Positions 11,326-22,744 of a stretch of DNA of 64,000 nt are shown here, in pieces (position 1 is the first letter of the stretch; each line of letters opens with the position of its first letter). Location: NCBI GenBank assembly GCA_000507305.1, contig DF239428.1, positions 62,001 through 126,000 on the forward strand, read 5' to 3'. The stretch comes from Breviolum minutum Mf 1.05b.01 (lineage: Eukaryota > Sar > Dinophyceae > Suessiales > Symbiodiniaceae). The notes beneath the pieces were generated by a model. That model did not search any database, was not told the DNA's origin, and worked only from the letters and a program-made list of their open reading frames with translations. The position numbers were made by a program, and so were the translations under genes.

Positions 11326-13965
11326 CTGGCGTGCCGTTGGCCTCTTCTCAGGCTCGCGTTGAAGCAGACTTTGCACCTCAACCGGTTTTCTTAGGTGCCA
11401 AGCCCAACAACACTCCAGGCAAGATGTTAGGGAAAACTTGAAGGACAGGTGAGCAATTGCGTTTAAAGAGTTTTCAAAAAATCATGAAGTCCTGTTCCGG
11501 CACGGTTAAACTTGAATCAATCTTGAGGTGGTTCTACGATTTTGGGACAAAATCTTGGAAGAATTTGCAAGATGATGCGGAAACTGTCACATCAAAACAA
11601 ACATTGAAACCATCAGGATCTCTCATCTGATTTGGTGAGCTGAAAAATATCTGCTGCTGCAGTCGTGTAAGACACTCCGTACCCTGTCTGGCAGAATTTT
11701 GTTGACCAGAAATCCTGAATTTTGTCAAGGTCTAATGGTCCATACTTGCTCAGAGGACGGGGCCCTTTGTCTTGGAAAACGAGAGCTAGTTGTTTTGTAG
11801 TTTTAATAGTATTTCAGTATTTCTGAATGTTTTAATTGGTATCATGTACTTGTGTGTGTGTGTGTGTATGTGTTCTTCTTTAAAAACAATTGGTCCCATG
11901 TTTTCCTCGAATTTTTCATGAAACATGTTGTGATTCGATTTTAGTCAATTGGCATGCGGCATATCTAATTGTTAATGGTTTGCCAAGCCCATTTTTCAGA
12001 TCCCTAAGATTAAAACAAAAAAAATCCCGTTCGTTTTTTTTTCGAGGGCCCGAACTCTCCCATTCGTTTCGTAGGGGAAATGGGAAGTGGGATTTGTTTC
12101 TTTCATTTTCATGCATCTTCATTTAGTGGTTTTGTTTATCCACCCCATGTAGCTTCAAAGGTGCCAAACGGAAAGTTGTTGTGAACATGTTTTTGGAATG
12201 ATCTTGGTGTCAATCATGTTTCTTCATCTTGTGATGAAAGTTGATTAGGTATATTTACCCCATGCCATCCATCAAACTGGTATATTCAAACCGACATTTA
12301 GCTGATTTTTTGTGGAACATGGGAATCTATACCATACATGTTTTTTGTAAAACGTTGATATGCTTGTGGTACATGTCAATATGATGTCAGTATGATTTCT
12401 GATTGGCACGATTACTGTGAGCCTTCATTCGTTGCTTTCCTCCATAGTCAAGTGAACAAGTCATCAAGTCAAAGAAATTACACCGTAGACTGCAGACCCC
12501 AAACAATATGCCAACGTTGAAAAAGAAAGGCAACTCCTCTATGTCGTAGCTGAGAGTTGTAGAAAATCTCAAAGCACATATATATATATATATGTATATA
12601 ATATATATGTCATGTATATATATATTGATCTTCAATCTAGGTGGGGAAGCAAGGAACAAAATGATGCATGCAAGCACACCAGAATCAAAACAAAACAAAG
12701 CACAACGTTGAAACACACCAACAAACTAACCAACAAACAAACAAACAAACAAACAAACAAACAAACCAACAAACAAACAAACAAACGAACGAACGAACGA
12801 ACAAACAGACAAACAAACAAACAAGCAAACACCATCAATCAACCAACCACAACAGCCGACTACACAAACAACGTTTCGGGTGCGTGGTTGCGCGCCCTTG
12901 GGATCATGCTGTCCCCATAGGAATTTCAGTGTTTTGTTTTTTTCATACAACTTCTTATATTGTTTCGCCGCACTGCGACCATGCACCCAAAGCGTGTTGA
13001 TTTGTTGTGTTTAGGGGAGTATACAATCCTCTACATTGGGATTCTAAATGATTTTAACAAGCTACTATCAAATACTATCAGGAATCATGTTGTACATTGG
13101 AATGCCGTCAGGGTTGAGAACATTTCTCAGGTGAGCTGGACGTCATCTATGAACCATTTTGACCTCATGGGTTAAGAAGAAATCAGCACCAAACTCGAAC
13201 AAACCGACGTGTGGCATCAGAGGCAAACACAGGGCATTCTTTGGGTACTTGCAACTTCTGCAAAGCCTCCAAAGAAATCAATTGTAAAGGGCCATGTTAG
13301 TATTCGGGTGTGCAGGGTAAACAATGATCTGTTGGTTCAAGATCAAGGAACAAGAAGATCCCCCCTCTACCCCCGACCCCAACAGAGCGTAACTAACATC
13401 AGCAGCGACCATGTGTGCAAGTTCAAGCAACAGCAAACTGGCGTATCATCAAGATGTGCGCAAGTGCAGCAAATGTCAAGCGTGGCGTAGCATCAATCAT
13501 GTTTGCAATGTCAAGGAACGTTAACATGGCCCCCCAAAAAGAACCCACCCACCTACCCAAGACAAATGTCGTATCATTCAAATCGACTATGTCGGAAAAT
13601 ATAAAGAAATTTCAACCAAATTTAACATGTCTCCCGACCACGCCAAATGTAACAGTTCCTGTCAAAACCTTTGAAATATGAAAAAAAATGAAAAAAAACA
13701 CATTTGGCTTTGTTGCAGCACATGCTACAGGAAATTTGAAAAGTTGTTACCAATGAAGAAAACGACGCAATTCCTATGGAAACTACATCGCACTCGACCA
13801 CGCACCCGGAAGGAACAACCAACAAAACCCACAACAACCACAGCAACAACAACAACAACAACAACTCGCACTAATATTGCCTGTCACCACTACTACTACT
13901 ACTACTACTAGTACTACTACTACTACTACTACTACTAGTACTACTACTACTACTACTAGTACTAG

Positions 13966-14018
<53 letters not shown>

Positions 14019-17000
14019 GTACTACTACTACTACTACTTCTTCTACTACTACTACTTCTACTACTTCTACTACTTCTACTACTTCTACTACTACTACTAC
14101 TNACTACTTACAACTTCTACTTGCAACTTCTACTACCAACTTCTACTTACAACTACTACTTACAACTTCTACTACCAACTTCTACTTACAACTTCTACTA
14201 CCAACTACTACTTACAACTACTACTTACAACTACTGCTTACAACTTCTACTACCAACTACTACTTACAACTACTACTTACAACTACTACTTACAACTTCT
14301 ACTACCAACTTTTACTTACAACTACTACTTACAACTACTACTTACAACTACAGCAACAAACACAAGCACAAAATCTCCAAAAAATAAACAACCAGCAGGT
14401 ATCCCCTACTCACTTCTCACCACCCTCCAACTCCCAACAAAACGACGAGGGACCAAGTCCAAGTTCTCTTGGCTCCTCAAACCCCACCTCCTGCGGCGAT
14501 ATGTCAAGATTGTGAGAAAACTAGTGCTGTGCAAAAAGGCACGTATACATAGTTCTCTCAATGCATACAACACAGTACAGTAAGTACGTAACCATAGAAT
14601 AGTGGATCATATGTACATAAACGTAAATATATATATATATACGTCTTTTATATAGATGTATTTTTTACACGTATGTACATGTCACGCGTACATATTAACA
14701 GGCTCCCTAGATATACTGTTTTTTGTTGTTCATACGCATATGAGATCCAAACTACGTATGAAACTTGCGTAAAGGTTCTCAGTATTTGAGGGTGCAAAAA
14801 GATCTCCCTTTGCTGCAGCTCCTTTCATCATAGCTGGGGAACCATGCCGGATCACACAAACCTCAAACCACAACACGGAAGAGCGGATGAGACCACAAAA
14901 CGGTCAACGCCGGTGAACCATCTTTGTCAAAGATTGCCAAAGTGTCAAATCAAAGTTGAAAAATGTTGCTCGCGAAATCTTCAGGAATTCACAGGTTATA
15001 TGGGCCCTCTTGTATTCTCCTGAAGAACATACAAAAACCGTGCTGAAAAACGGAATCTGGAAGGCTTGCTAAGACTGGCATCTGTTAGAGTCTTGAGGGA
15101 TCCGAGAAGGCGATCGTAACTCCTTTTGTTCAAGTTCCCTCACTTCAAATATCCATGTATTCCATATGAGCTGTGTTAAAAACCCTTTTAGATTTTGTTA
15201 AAATCACATGGTCTTTCGCTATGATCTTTCGCGAACCTTTCGCGACCTGAGTTTTAGCTTTCGCGAGCAGCAATCACAGCAAAGTTGCTTTCGCGAGCTT
15301 TCGCGGGGAATACCGTGAAAACAAATGTATAACTGTATAACAATACATCACCATGTTTCAGTAAAAGAAAGCCTTGCACATTCCGTTCTAATCACATGAT
15401 CTTTCGCCATGAGCTTTCCTCAACGTTTGGCGACCTGTATTCTAGCTTTCGCGAGTTTTCGCTTCGGATCTTGTGAAAACAGATGTCGTTTGTCCTTGCT
15501 CACCTTCATGAACCAGTTCCGGCACCCAAACACAGCTATATATATATATAGATACTTCATATAGTACATAAAGAGAAAATTATATTTATTAGACGTGAGT
15601 TCGTGGGGTAAAGGCCTTTGATTGGGCACCTCAGCTTTCGCGCGCCTTTCGCGCAGCTTTCGCGCGACTTTCGCGGATTTCCACGAATATTTTTGAGGAC
15701 CAGACTTTGAGGGAACGAGAATTTTGTTTTGGCAATTCCACTTCTTTATTTGCACCAACCTTTCTGGACCCACAACGCTCCTTTAATTACAACATCAACC
15801 TTATCCAATCTTATCCTAGCAGTGTACTTTGCTCACATCTCCCATTTCGTACAAATGAATCCAATATTTGTCATTTGTCATATATTGCATTTTTCGGCTT
15901 TCGCGAAGCTTTCGCAAAAGATCAGTGTTACAAACTCTTTCGCGAATCTTTCGCGGCCAGCGTTTTAGCTTTCGCGGAGCCATCTGACATTAACAGCCTT
16001 ACTTCTTATTACACGAGTGGTTTTCTTCGCTGCTCATATGTATACATGTACATATCTGTGACGTACACTTCATCGATTCAATGTTATATTCCCAAGATTT
16101 CCCAAGCCACAACGAAAAAAACAGCAGTGGTTGTAACAACAAAAACTGACCTCCCAACTCCCAACCACCATAGTATGTAACTATGTTCCACACATAAAAA
16201 AATCCGGAACCTGAGCTCCGAACAGTCTTGCATCTCATCTTCAGTCATGTGTATCTTTCCCTTGTTCCAAGGTTCCATACCTTAGAGTGGCAACTTAAAC
16301 ACCGTGAAACACCGTGAACACCCCCCCGGTGGGAATTTTTTGTTGCCGCCAAGATACAAACAGATGCCATGTAGAGGGTAATTCCAACACTCCACAGATC
16401 ACACTGCCTTGGAAAAAGAAACCAAAGTTGACCTGTTTGAGAAAAGCAGTCATTGTTTAAACCTGGTTTTCAAAAAAAGTGGCCTGTGCAAATTTCAACG
16501 TGAAAGTATTACGTAATCGATCGCTTCCACCCGCGATTTCCATGGCTAATTGTGCTTCCCCATATGAAAATCGCCCCAAGTGTAAGGATTGCTTCCATGA
16601 GAATTGAGGACATTGAAAAAACGTGACCCATCATCCTCACTATTCTTCAGTATTCTTCACCCATCTTTTTTTCTACAATGAGTTATTCATAAAATCGTAG
16701 CGGACCTAATCCTATCCAATTTCCACTGACAATGAAAATCCCCGGCTGAAGCTTTTCATGAAAGTGCAACAGTTACCTTCTCACCATCATCTTTGACCAT
16801 GAAATTTCATTCATCCCAAGAAGTATTCCAGAGAAAAAAAAACGCAAATTCTCCCGGAAGTTTGTTTCGCCAAAGGCTCTGGTCGTATTCACCAAAGAAG
16901 ACTTCTGGTGCCATGGTCGTCAGGGTTCCCACAGCCTCAGTCCAGTTCATCTGATGCAGCCGATGCAGCCGATGTCAGGTTTGTGTCTTGTTGTTTCACA

Positions 17001-19837
17001 GTAGTAATAACTGTTGGAAGAAATCAGGGATTCAAAAATCACCAGTTTATCCACCATTATTTACGAGGTTTCAAAAACATCCTGGTGGTGATGTCTGAAA
17101 ATCAACAGTAGTTTCCAAATGTGTCCTCAAAAAAGATCGATCCCACTCGGTAAATCTCGGTGTTCAAAATGTCTGCATTTCACTGGGTTTTTCAACTCTA
17201 CTCTCCAAAAATCGGAAACAGGCGACATCAGATCTGCAGGGTGTGGTTCTGCTGCATACCCTTGGACCCCCAAACCATGAAAAATGAAGGTTTTGAACCC
17301 CCAATATATGGGTTGAGGGTTATGGGTTCCTATGGTATATTCTATTCTACTTTCCTGGCTGCCCTTTTTTTTTTGGATAAAAGCCAAGAGACATCTTCCA
17401 GGACAGGAGTAATCTTCAAGTTCGCAGAGACTCCCAAATCAATCAGCACCACTTCAGCTTTGTTTACGTCTGGCCTCAGCGAAAAAAGCTACCAACCGCC
17501 GACAAGCCGTCACTGGATCCAGCCAAAAATATTTGTTGATGGAAGAAATCCCACACAACCACCTGGGATGTAACGTGTAAACCCCTTGTAAATATTGTGA
17601 TATTTACATTATATTTACCATATCAACTGGTGCAGGGTTTTTCCATCAACAGCATCACTGAAGCAAATCCATTGAATTTTCTCCCAATGATGCCGGTAGA
17701 AAGTATGGATTGATTCACGGAAACCTTACTAAACATGAACTGACTTTAGATTGCTATCTAAACATGTATTGCCAAAATATTTTCTTCCTGCCACATCAAA
17801 AACTTCGCCAAGGGGCGATGTTCGCATGTAGTTCTCCGCTTTGATGTCCTGCACGGCTTAGGCTTAAGCAATTCACTGATGTGACACGCGGTCGGACATT
17901 TTTGGGGATCAAACTCCCAGAGTCTCACGAAAACCAGTCCCGATGCACAATCTTGTGGTAGTGAAGATAAGCAAGGCCGGAAAACATCTGATAAGCATAT
18001 CGAGCAAGACGATCGTCCCTCGGATGGAGGGATTGCTTCCACTGGGCCAGGCAAGGACATAAATGATGCGCATGGATGAACACATTGCATGGATGGACGT
18101 GCCTGTTGGAAAGAAGACAAAATACTGTTGTCCGAAATTCAGGCGTTTGATGGCGTTTGGGTAGATTACACCTGCTGTGGTGATTGCCTGAAAATTGGCA
18201 AAAAAACACACTCAATCAAATATTTCTTGCTAGACTGGGCACATCTAGGTACGTAGATGGCATACTCTAGAGTGTACCATCAACATCAATATTACAATAT
18301 TGATCTGCTGATCACTGCTGATCCCGACCAAGCAACGGAATGCCAACGACGAAGAAGCCATCGTCCTGAAAGGTGCTCATAGGAGACCCTCCTATTTGAA
18401 CCAATAAGCATGTGAGTCCTACCTTTGATTTTAGATGATTCAACTCGGACCTACAAGTCGGGGGTTTATGAAGGACCCCAAGGTGTTGGACAATTTGTCA
18501 GACATGTCTAACTTTGCAAAAGGGTTTTTTTGTCACATCCAGGTGGGAAACACTCATAGATATTCCAACTGATACAACGTAAGCCATTTCAGGAGGAGAT
18601 TTCAAGGACGAGTGAAGCATCAATCAACATGACCACCAAGTAGAGAGTGGTTGGTTGCATGAGGGCATCATAAAATCCCAAAACCACCACATACTGTTGA
18701 TGGAAGAAATCCCAAACAACCACCTGGGATGTATAAAAACCTCGATAAATAACTGGGATAAACTGGTGCAGGAACTCTTCCATCAACAGTGTGTTGGGCA
18801 TTGGATGACAATATACAGAAGAAACAAATAACGCTGGGTGGGAGATATGGATTTTAAGACGTACCATGCAATTCATCATTATATATCTATTTTAATTGTA
18901 TAATATACTTATTTATATAACCGTATATTCCGATTCATATATGTATATATATAATCCTATATACACCCACCCATATCATGCAAACAGAATCGAGGATCAT
19001 TCGTATGTTTTTCGGTACTGAAAAAAACGGTGTTCAAAAACCCCGCGGGTTTCCTCGTCGCGTTTCAAGTTGTGCTTCAGGATTTCGCCCAGCAAATCAC
19101 CACCTCATGGACGAACGGTTGGAGAAACACCAACGAATTGATCCCATATAAAAACCAACCATTCATGTAGGTAAATATTGAACAAAATACATGGATACTG
19201 GATACTATTATGGGTAAGGGATCTTTTGGTTGGAAACAACGGAAATTTGAACTGAATGTCGACCCGTGCTGATTGAAAATCTGTTCTTCTTTAGCTTCTA
19301 AGACTGTTATCTGAAGTTTCCATGAAGTTGCCAATACCCAACTGACCGAGCCACCGTTGTAGATCTCCATCACCAACCAGAAAGAAGAATCCTGAGTTTG
19401 TCAGCTTGTCAGAGTTTGTGATGATCATTGAAGGATGTCCATTAGATACGTGGAAATCAAGTGAGCCACGAAAAAAAAAACAACTTATTACTTTCCATTA
19501 TACTGGTTGGTTTATAGGGATCCTTACAATGGCTTATTATGATCCCTATATAATTGGGTAGTATAATCCCCTATATAACCTAACCAACCAGGATTTGTTC
19601 GACCTCTTCGCACCCGCTTTGCTGCTGTTGAACTTTCAGAACTGACAAGAACTTGAGACGAACGCGGGAAATGTTTAGAGAATTTTACTAAACTTTGTTG
19701 TGATCTTTAATCTATCATATCATCAATTTAAAAAATATATACTCCCCTGAAAACTAACATGTCCCCTGAAAATCGATGGTTGGAAGATGTATTCCCTACT
19801 GAAATGGTCACTTTTTAGGGGCTATGTTAGTTTACTG

Positions 19838-19872
<35 letters not shown>

Positions 19873-21877
19873 CATGTGACATGTGTTTAGTTTGTATATT
19901 ATGTCTGTTCAAGATTTGATCCCAAATGGGTGTATGAGATTGCATTCACACGAGATGATCTGAAGATCTTCAACAAAAATGCACCTGAAAGTGTGAAACC
20001 GATCAAGCGTAACTAGATCAAACTAGCCCGGGATTCACAAAAGCATTGTCAAATATGAGTTCAATGCAATTACAGCTGTGCACCGATTCTGTCGAACAAA
20101 TTATGGGATTTCATGGATTTAAAGGTTGCAAGATGACTTCACCAAGGAAAATAGAAGTAAAACCTCTCCGACCATCACTTCAATTTGTCAACTCCGCCAT
20201 ACCAAGTTTCATCTTTATAGGCTGTGAGAAGACGAACAACATTTGGATGTTGCAGTTGGCGGGCCTGGAAGCTTGCTTCGAAAGCAATTCGAGAAGTGTG
20301 TGAGAAGGAAAATGCTCGGAAAATCAGAAAAGGCCATCTACCAGGGACCATCACATTCAGAAACGCCACGAAGTGCAGAAACAAAATTTGGGGGCAAACA
20401 ATTTCTGTAGCCGAAAAAAAAGATGTGTGCCTTTCGGAGCCTAAAACTCCAACTGAAACATTTACCAATGCCAGAGTAGCATCATGTAGGCACCCAACAC
20501 ATTACTATGAATTCATCAAGTATCACGACCCATTTGTGTTATGGCTGGTGAACCTACACCGCCACCTAACGTCCCCGCCAGAAATAAAGGCTTACCAAGG
20601 CCTTATTAAGGGAAACAAACAACCATGGTTGATAAGCCGTTAATAAGGCCTTTATTCATCTTGGGGGGTACCTACCCGGGTGGGGTGGTTGACCATCCAA
20701 GGAGTTCAACGAGTTCAAACATCACATCCGATCCCTGCGGGAAGCTCCGTGTCCTGATCAAGCTCAATCTGGAAAACCTCGGCGGCCATTGGAACAATGT
20801 GAAAAATATTGTCCCATCCCTAAGAATCCGTTTGTATGTCCTAAGGAAGGGATGGGCCCCCTACATTCCTCTTGTAAGGAGGGGATTGGAACCCTCAATC
20901 CTATTCTAGGGAGGGGTCTGGTTTTTCTTAGGGCATGTCACGTAAATGAGTTCTATGGAAATATGATGAAATATGAAAATACTATGCAAATACTATTGCA
21001 ACTGAATACAAGAATGATGGAACATGAACAAAATTCTCGTTGAAGTGCAACTGCAATCAAAAAGGTTCCAAGTCAGCTGGTTGTCAAAACGCACGGAGCT
21101 GTACAGCGGATCAACGCATCCAAACGCGACCGTGGATCCCGAATCTGCTGGTGAAATAACATGATGTAAGTTGAAAATATGAACATATAGCCATCTTTTG
21201 TGAAAACACATGGGTGTTTGATGCACTATATAATTGGAATAATTGCATCAGAAATTTTGCTCCAAGGGTGTCAAGTGGCTCATCTTTGACTTCTATGATT
21301 CATGCATCCAAGCCATTTTTCCAACACATATGACACATTGTTGTATGGCCCATCAGCCCAGCCCGCCAAAGCAACTTCGGGATCAGTTTTCGACATATCC
21401 ACTGATTTGATAGCACAAGGGTGATCATCCTGGCGGCATGGAATTGTCACTGAAGTCCAGTGGATATGTGATTCATGGCTGTCATGTTTGGTGAAAAAAC
21501 AAATTGCTCATACAAATAAGGCTAACTGTTTCATGACAACATAAAAACATCTGCTTATTGCACTAATTGAAGAATTGTGTGATTGGGTGATTTGATCAAA
21601 GCATAACAAACCAACAATGTGTTTCATAGTGACATCAAGGCTACCAAGGGTACCAAGGATATCAATACATAGCTGGATATCAATAACAATCAATGTGAAA
21701 CCCAAACCATGGGGTCCTCTTCAAAAAAACACCATGTTTCAACATGTTTCAACCGTCAAATCAACGGGGTCACCGTTGGTTACGCCGCCATTCAAAGGGC
21801 AACGCCTGCTTTCGCTTGGCACGGAAGACTTCGCCAAAGCCACCAACTCCCAACGACTCGAGGAGCTCGTAGTCATC
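11326..21877 (-). CDS. serine/threonine protein kinase K2, catalytic domain in at least 12 exons
   Basis: The kinase domain can be followed exon by exon. 21,806-21,877: glycine loop (SLGVGGFGEVFRAKRKQ). 21,376-21,429: beta-3 lysine (CAIKSVDM). 20,754-20,777: micro-exon VFQIELDQ with the helix-C glutamate. 20,214-20,264: ARQLQHPNVVRLLTAYK. 19,347-19,391: hinge (FWLVMEIYNGGS). 17,940-18,041: YQMFSGLAYLHYHKIVHR. 17,809-17,848: DIKAENYM, completing HRD. 17,393-17,457: EVVLIDLGVSANLK, with DLG in place of DFG. 16,879-16,935: GTLTTMAPEVFFGEYDQ. 16,362-16,403: CDLWSVGITLYMAS. 13,195-13,266: ASDATRRFVR. 11,326-11,376: LLQREPEKRPTARQ, the last subdomain. The catalytic lysine, helix-C glutamate, HRD aspartate, DLG aspartate and APE are all present, so it should be active. 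Motifs mix STE20-like (GVSA, GGS) and CAMK-like (EYDQ, CDLWSVG) features. A short exon between 18.05 and 19.34 kb may be missing. The junction 16,879/16,403 is not resolved. The kinase call is near certain. Confidence 0.87.
12246..12345. mobile_element. TIR element family F
   Basis: AGGTATATTTACCCCATGCC start and AATCTATACCATACATG end, with the family interior GACATTTAGCTGATTTTTTGTGG. Lies in a K2 intron. Confidence 0.55.
12719..12833. repeat. (CAAA)n / (CGAA)n microsatellite
   Basis: About 115 bases of ACAA/AACA units with an internal run of ACGA units. Frames through it give QTNK repeats and are not genes. Confidence 0.9.
13876..14370. repeat. (TAC)n array passing into a TTACAACTTCTACTACCAAC compound repeat
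   Basis: Pure TAC/ACT triplets to about 14,100, then a higher-order unit of 15-30 bases (TTACAACTTCTAC, TACCAACTACTAC). One N at 14,102. Three frames are open simply because the unit length is a multiple of three. Confidence 0.9.
14102..14102. other. single undetermined base in the TAC array
   Basis: One N within the triplet array; probably marks a collapsed or joined repeat in the assembly. Confidence 0.95.
15203..15980. repeat. CTTTCGCG-rich dispersed array
   Basis: About fifteen copies of (G)CTTTCGCGA in clusters at 15,219-15,310, 15,405-15,470, 15,630-15,690 and 15,895-15,980. A longer unit starting AATCACATG(G/A)TCTTTCGC is present twice, at 15,204 and 15,391. Minus frames give basic low-complexity peptides and are not called genes. 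Confidence 0.8.
17529..17663. mobile_element. TIR element family B
   Basis: TTGTTGATGGAAGAAATCCC at the left and GGGTTTTTCCATCAACAGC at the right. Interior CACAACCACCTGGGATGTAA. In a K2 intron, 55 bases from the exon carrying the DLG motif. Confidence 0.8.
18694..18790. mobile_element. TIR element family B
   Basis: ACTGTTGATGGAAGAAATCC and GAACTCTTCCATCAACAGTG are inverted repeats, and the interior matches the 17,529 copy. In a K2 intron. Confidence 0.85.
19484..19592. mobile_element. TIR-like element family H
   Basis: Shares ACTTTCCATTATACTGGTTG, ATAGGGATCCTTA and GGGTAGTATAATCCC with 45,950-46,053. The ends CTGGTTGG and CCAACCAG are inverted. Lies in a K2 intron, just beyond the exon at 19,347-19,391. 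Confidence 0.75.
19739..19842. mobile_element. TIR element family C
   Basis: Ends ACTCCCCTGAAAACTAACAT and GGGGCTATGTTAGTTTACTG. Interior GAAAATCGATGGTTGGAAGA is typical of the family. Lies in a K2 intron. Confidence 0.75.
20593..20662. repeat. inverted repeat AAGGCCTTATTAA
   Basis: CCAAGGCCTTATTAAGGG faces GTTAATAAGGCCTTTAT across about 30 bases containing ACCATGGT. This is probably one more TIR element with a single copy in the window; it lies in a K2 intron. Confidence 0.5.
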
Positions 21878-22582
21878 CTTGGCGATGAAGCCAGAAGCAT
21901 GTAACAATCTGAGGATTGCATCATCCCGTTATGAAAATTAACATTGACATATGACAACATATGACAATAGAAAAACAAGCATCTGAAAATGTTTGAAAAT
22001 GTATCGAAATGCTAAACATGATGAATGATGATGATTTGACCATTGCCATGTTCTCGGATTCTGTAGCAGAAAAAAATTAGGATTGCCCCAGTATCTAAGA
22101 AGGTAAACGAATCGCACCCGTTGAAGATTTCCCTTGGAGTGAAGATGGACATCAAAATCATCAACATCAAAAAACCACTGAAGAAATTCAGGTTTGGCTA
22201 AACTGGACCAACAAAAGCTGGGGCGCCTCTTAGCCTGCATCTTGCACCAAAAACACATGGAACAGGTGGTGTCCGAAAGACCAAGAACTTCCAGAAAAAC
22301 AAACCTTTTTGATCCTTTTTGTATATATCCCATCCCTAAAAGATCTCTTGGGTGTTTTAGTTTTCATCCATTTCACACGTTTCTCATCGTGCCCCGCAAA
22401 TCTCACGAATCGCAGTCATGGAGACTTAAACTGACTCATTGCGACTCTGGGTGACCCAAGATGTTCATTTTGGAAAAAGCTCAGTGAAAGTTTCTGGGGT
22501 CACAGAACATAACATAGCTTCATCAGTACCTGGATACCATTTCTTGAATTTCAAATCCAACCAAAACATCGATGGGTATCTA

Positions 22583-22673
22583 GTTGGTGGTTTCAACCCA
22601 TTTGAAAAATATTACTCAAATTGGATCATTTTCCCAGGTAGGGGTGAAAATAAAAGATCTTTCAAACCACCAG
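22583..22673 (-). mobile_element. introner-like element family A
   Basis: 91 bases with TIRs GTTGGTGGTTTCAA and TTTCAAACCACCAG, in the N-terminal region of K2. Read on the minus strand it runs from a weak GT-like end to AACTAG. Confidence 0.8.
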
Positions 22674-22744
22674 CCGGGTATTATGTTTCTTTGCCTTTAA
22701 AATGGCTCTTTATTTAATCCTGATCCCCAAGTCCCATGTTCAAC

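Larger units (their letters stand above)
13267..16361. other. K2 intron region, mostly repeats
   Basis: This long gap between two K2 kinase exons holds the TAC array and the CTTTCGCG array. An exon for the helix-F/G segment is expected here and was not identified with confidence. Confidence 0.5.

Noticed and set aside
12719..12840. QTNK-repeat and Leu/Cys/Phe-repeat open frames
   Set aside because: Microsatellite translation on both strands, with no flanking coding signal.
13876..14370. CRISPR-like regular repeats
   Set aside because: Units are simple triplet-derived sequence without unique spacers, in a eukaryotic genome.
14905..14955. FDKDGSPALTV on the minus strand, like an EF-hand loop that would make K2 a calcium-dependent kinase
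   Set aside because: A stop lies three codons upstream with no AG acceptor between, position 6 is proline and position 12 is tryptophan. It also lies before the end of the K2 kinase domain.
21115..21150. STVAFGCVDP on the minus strand as the K2 beta-3 strand
   Set aside because: The lysine is missing, and exon 21,376-21,429 (CAIKSVDM) has the lysine, correct phase and good splice sites.
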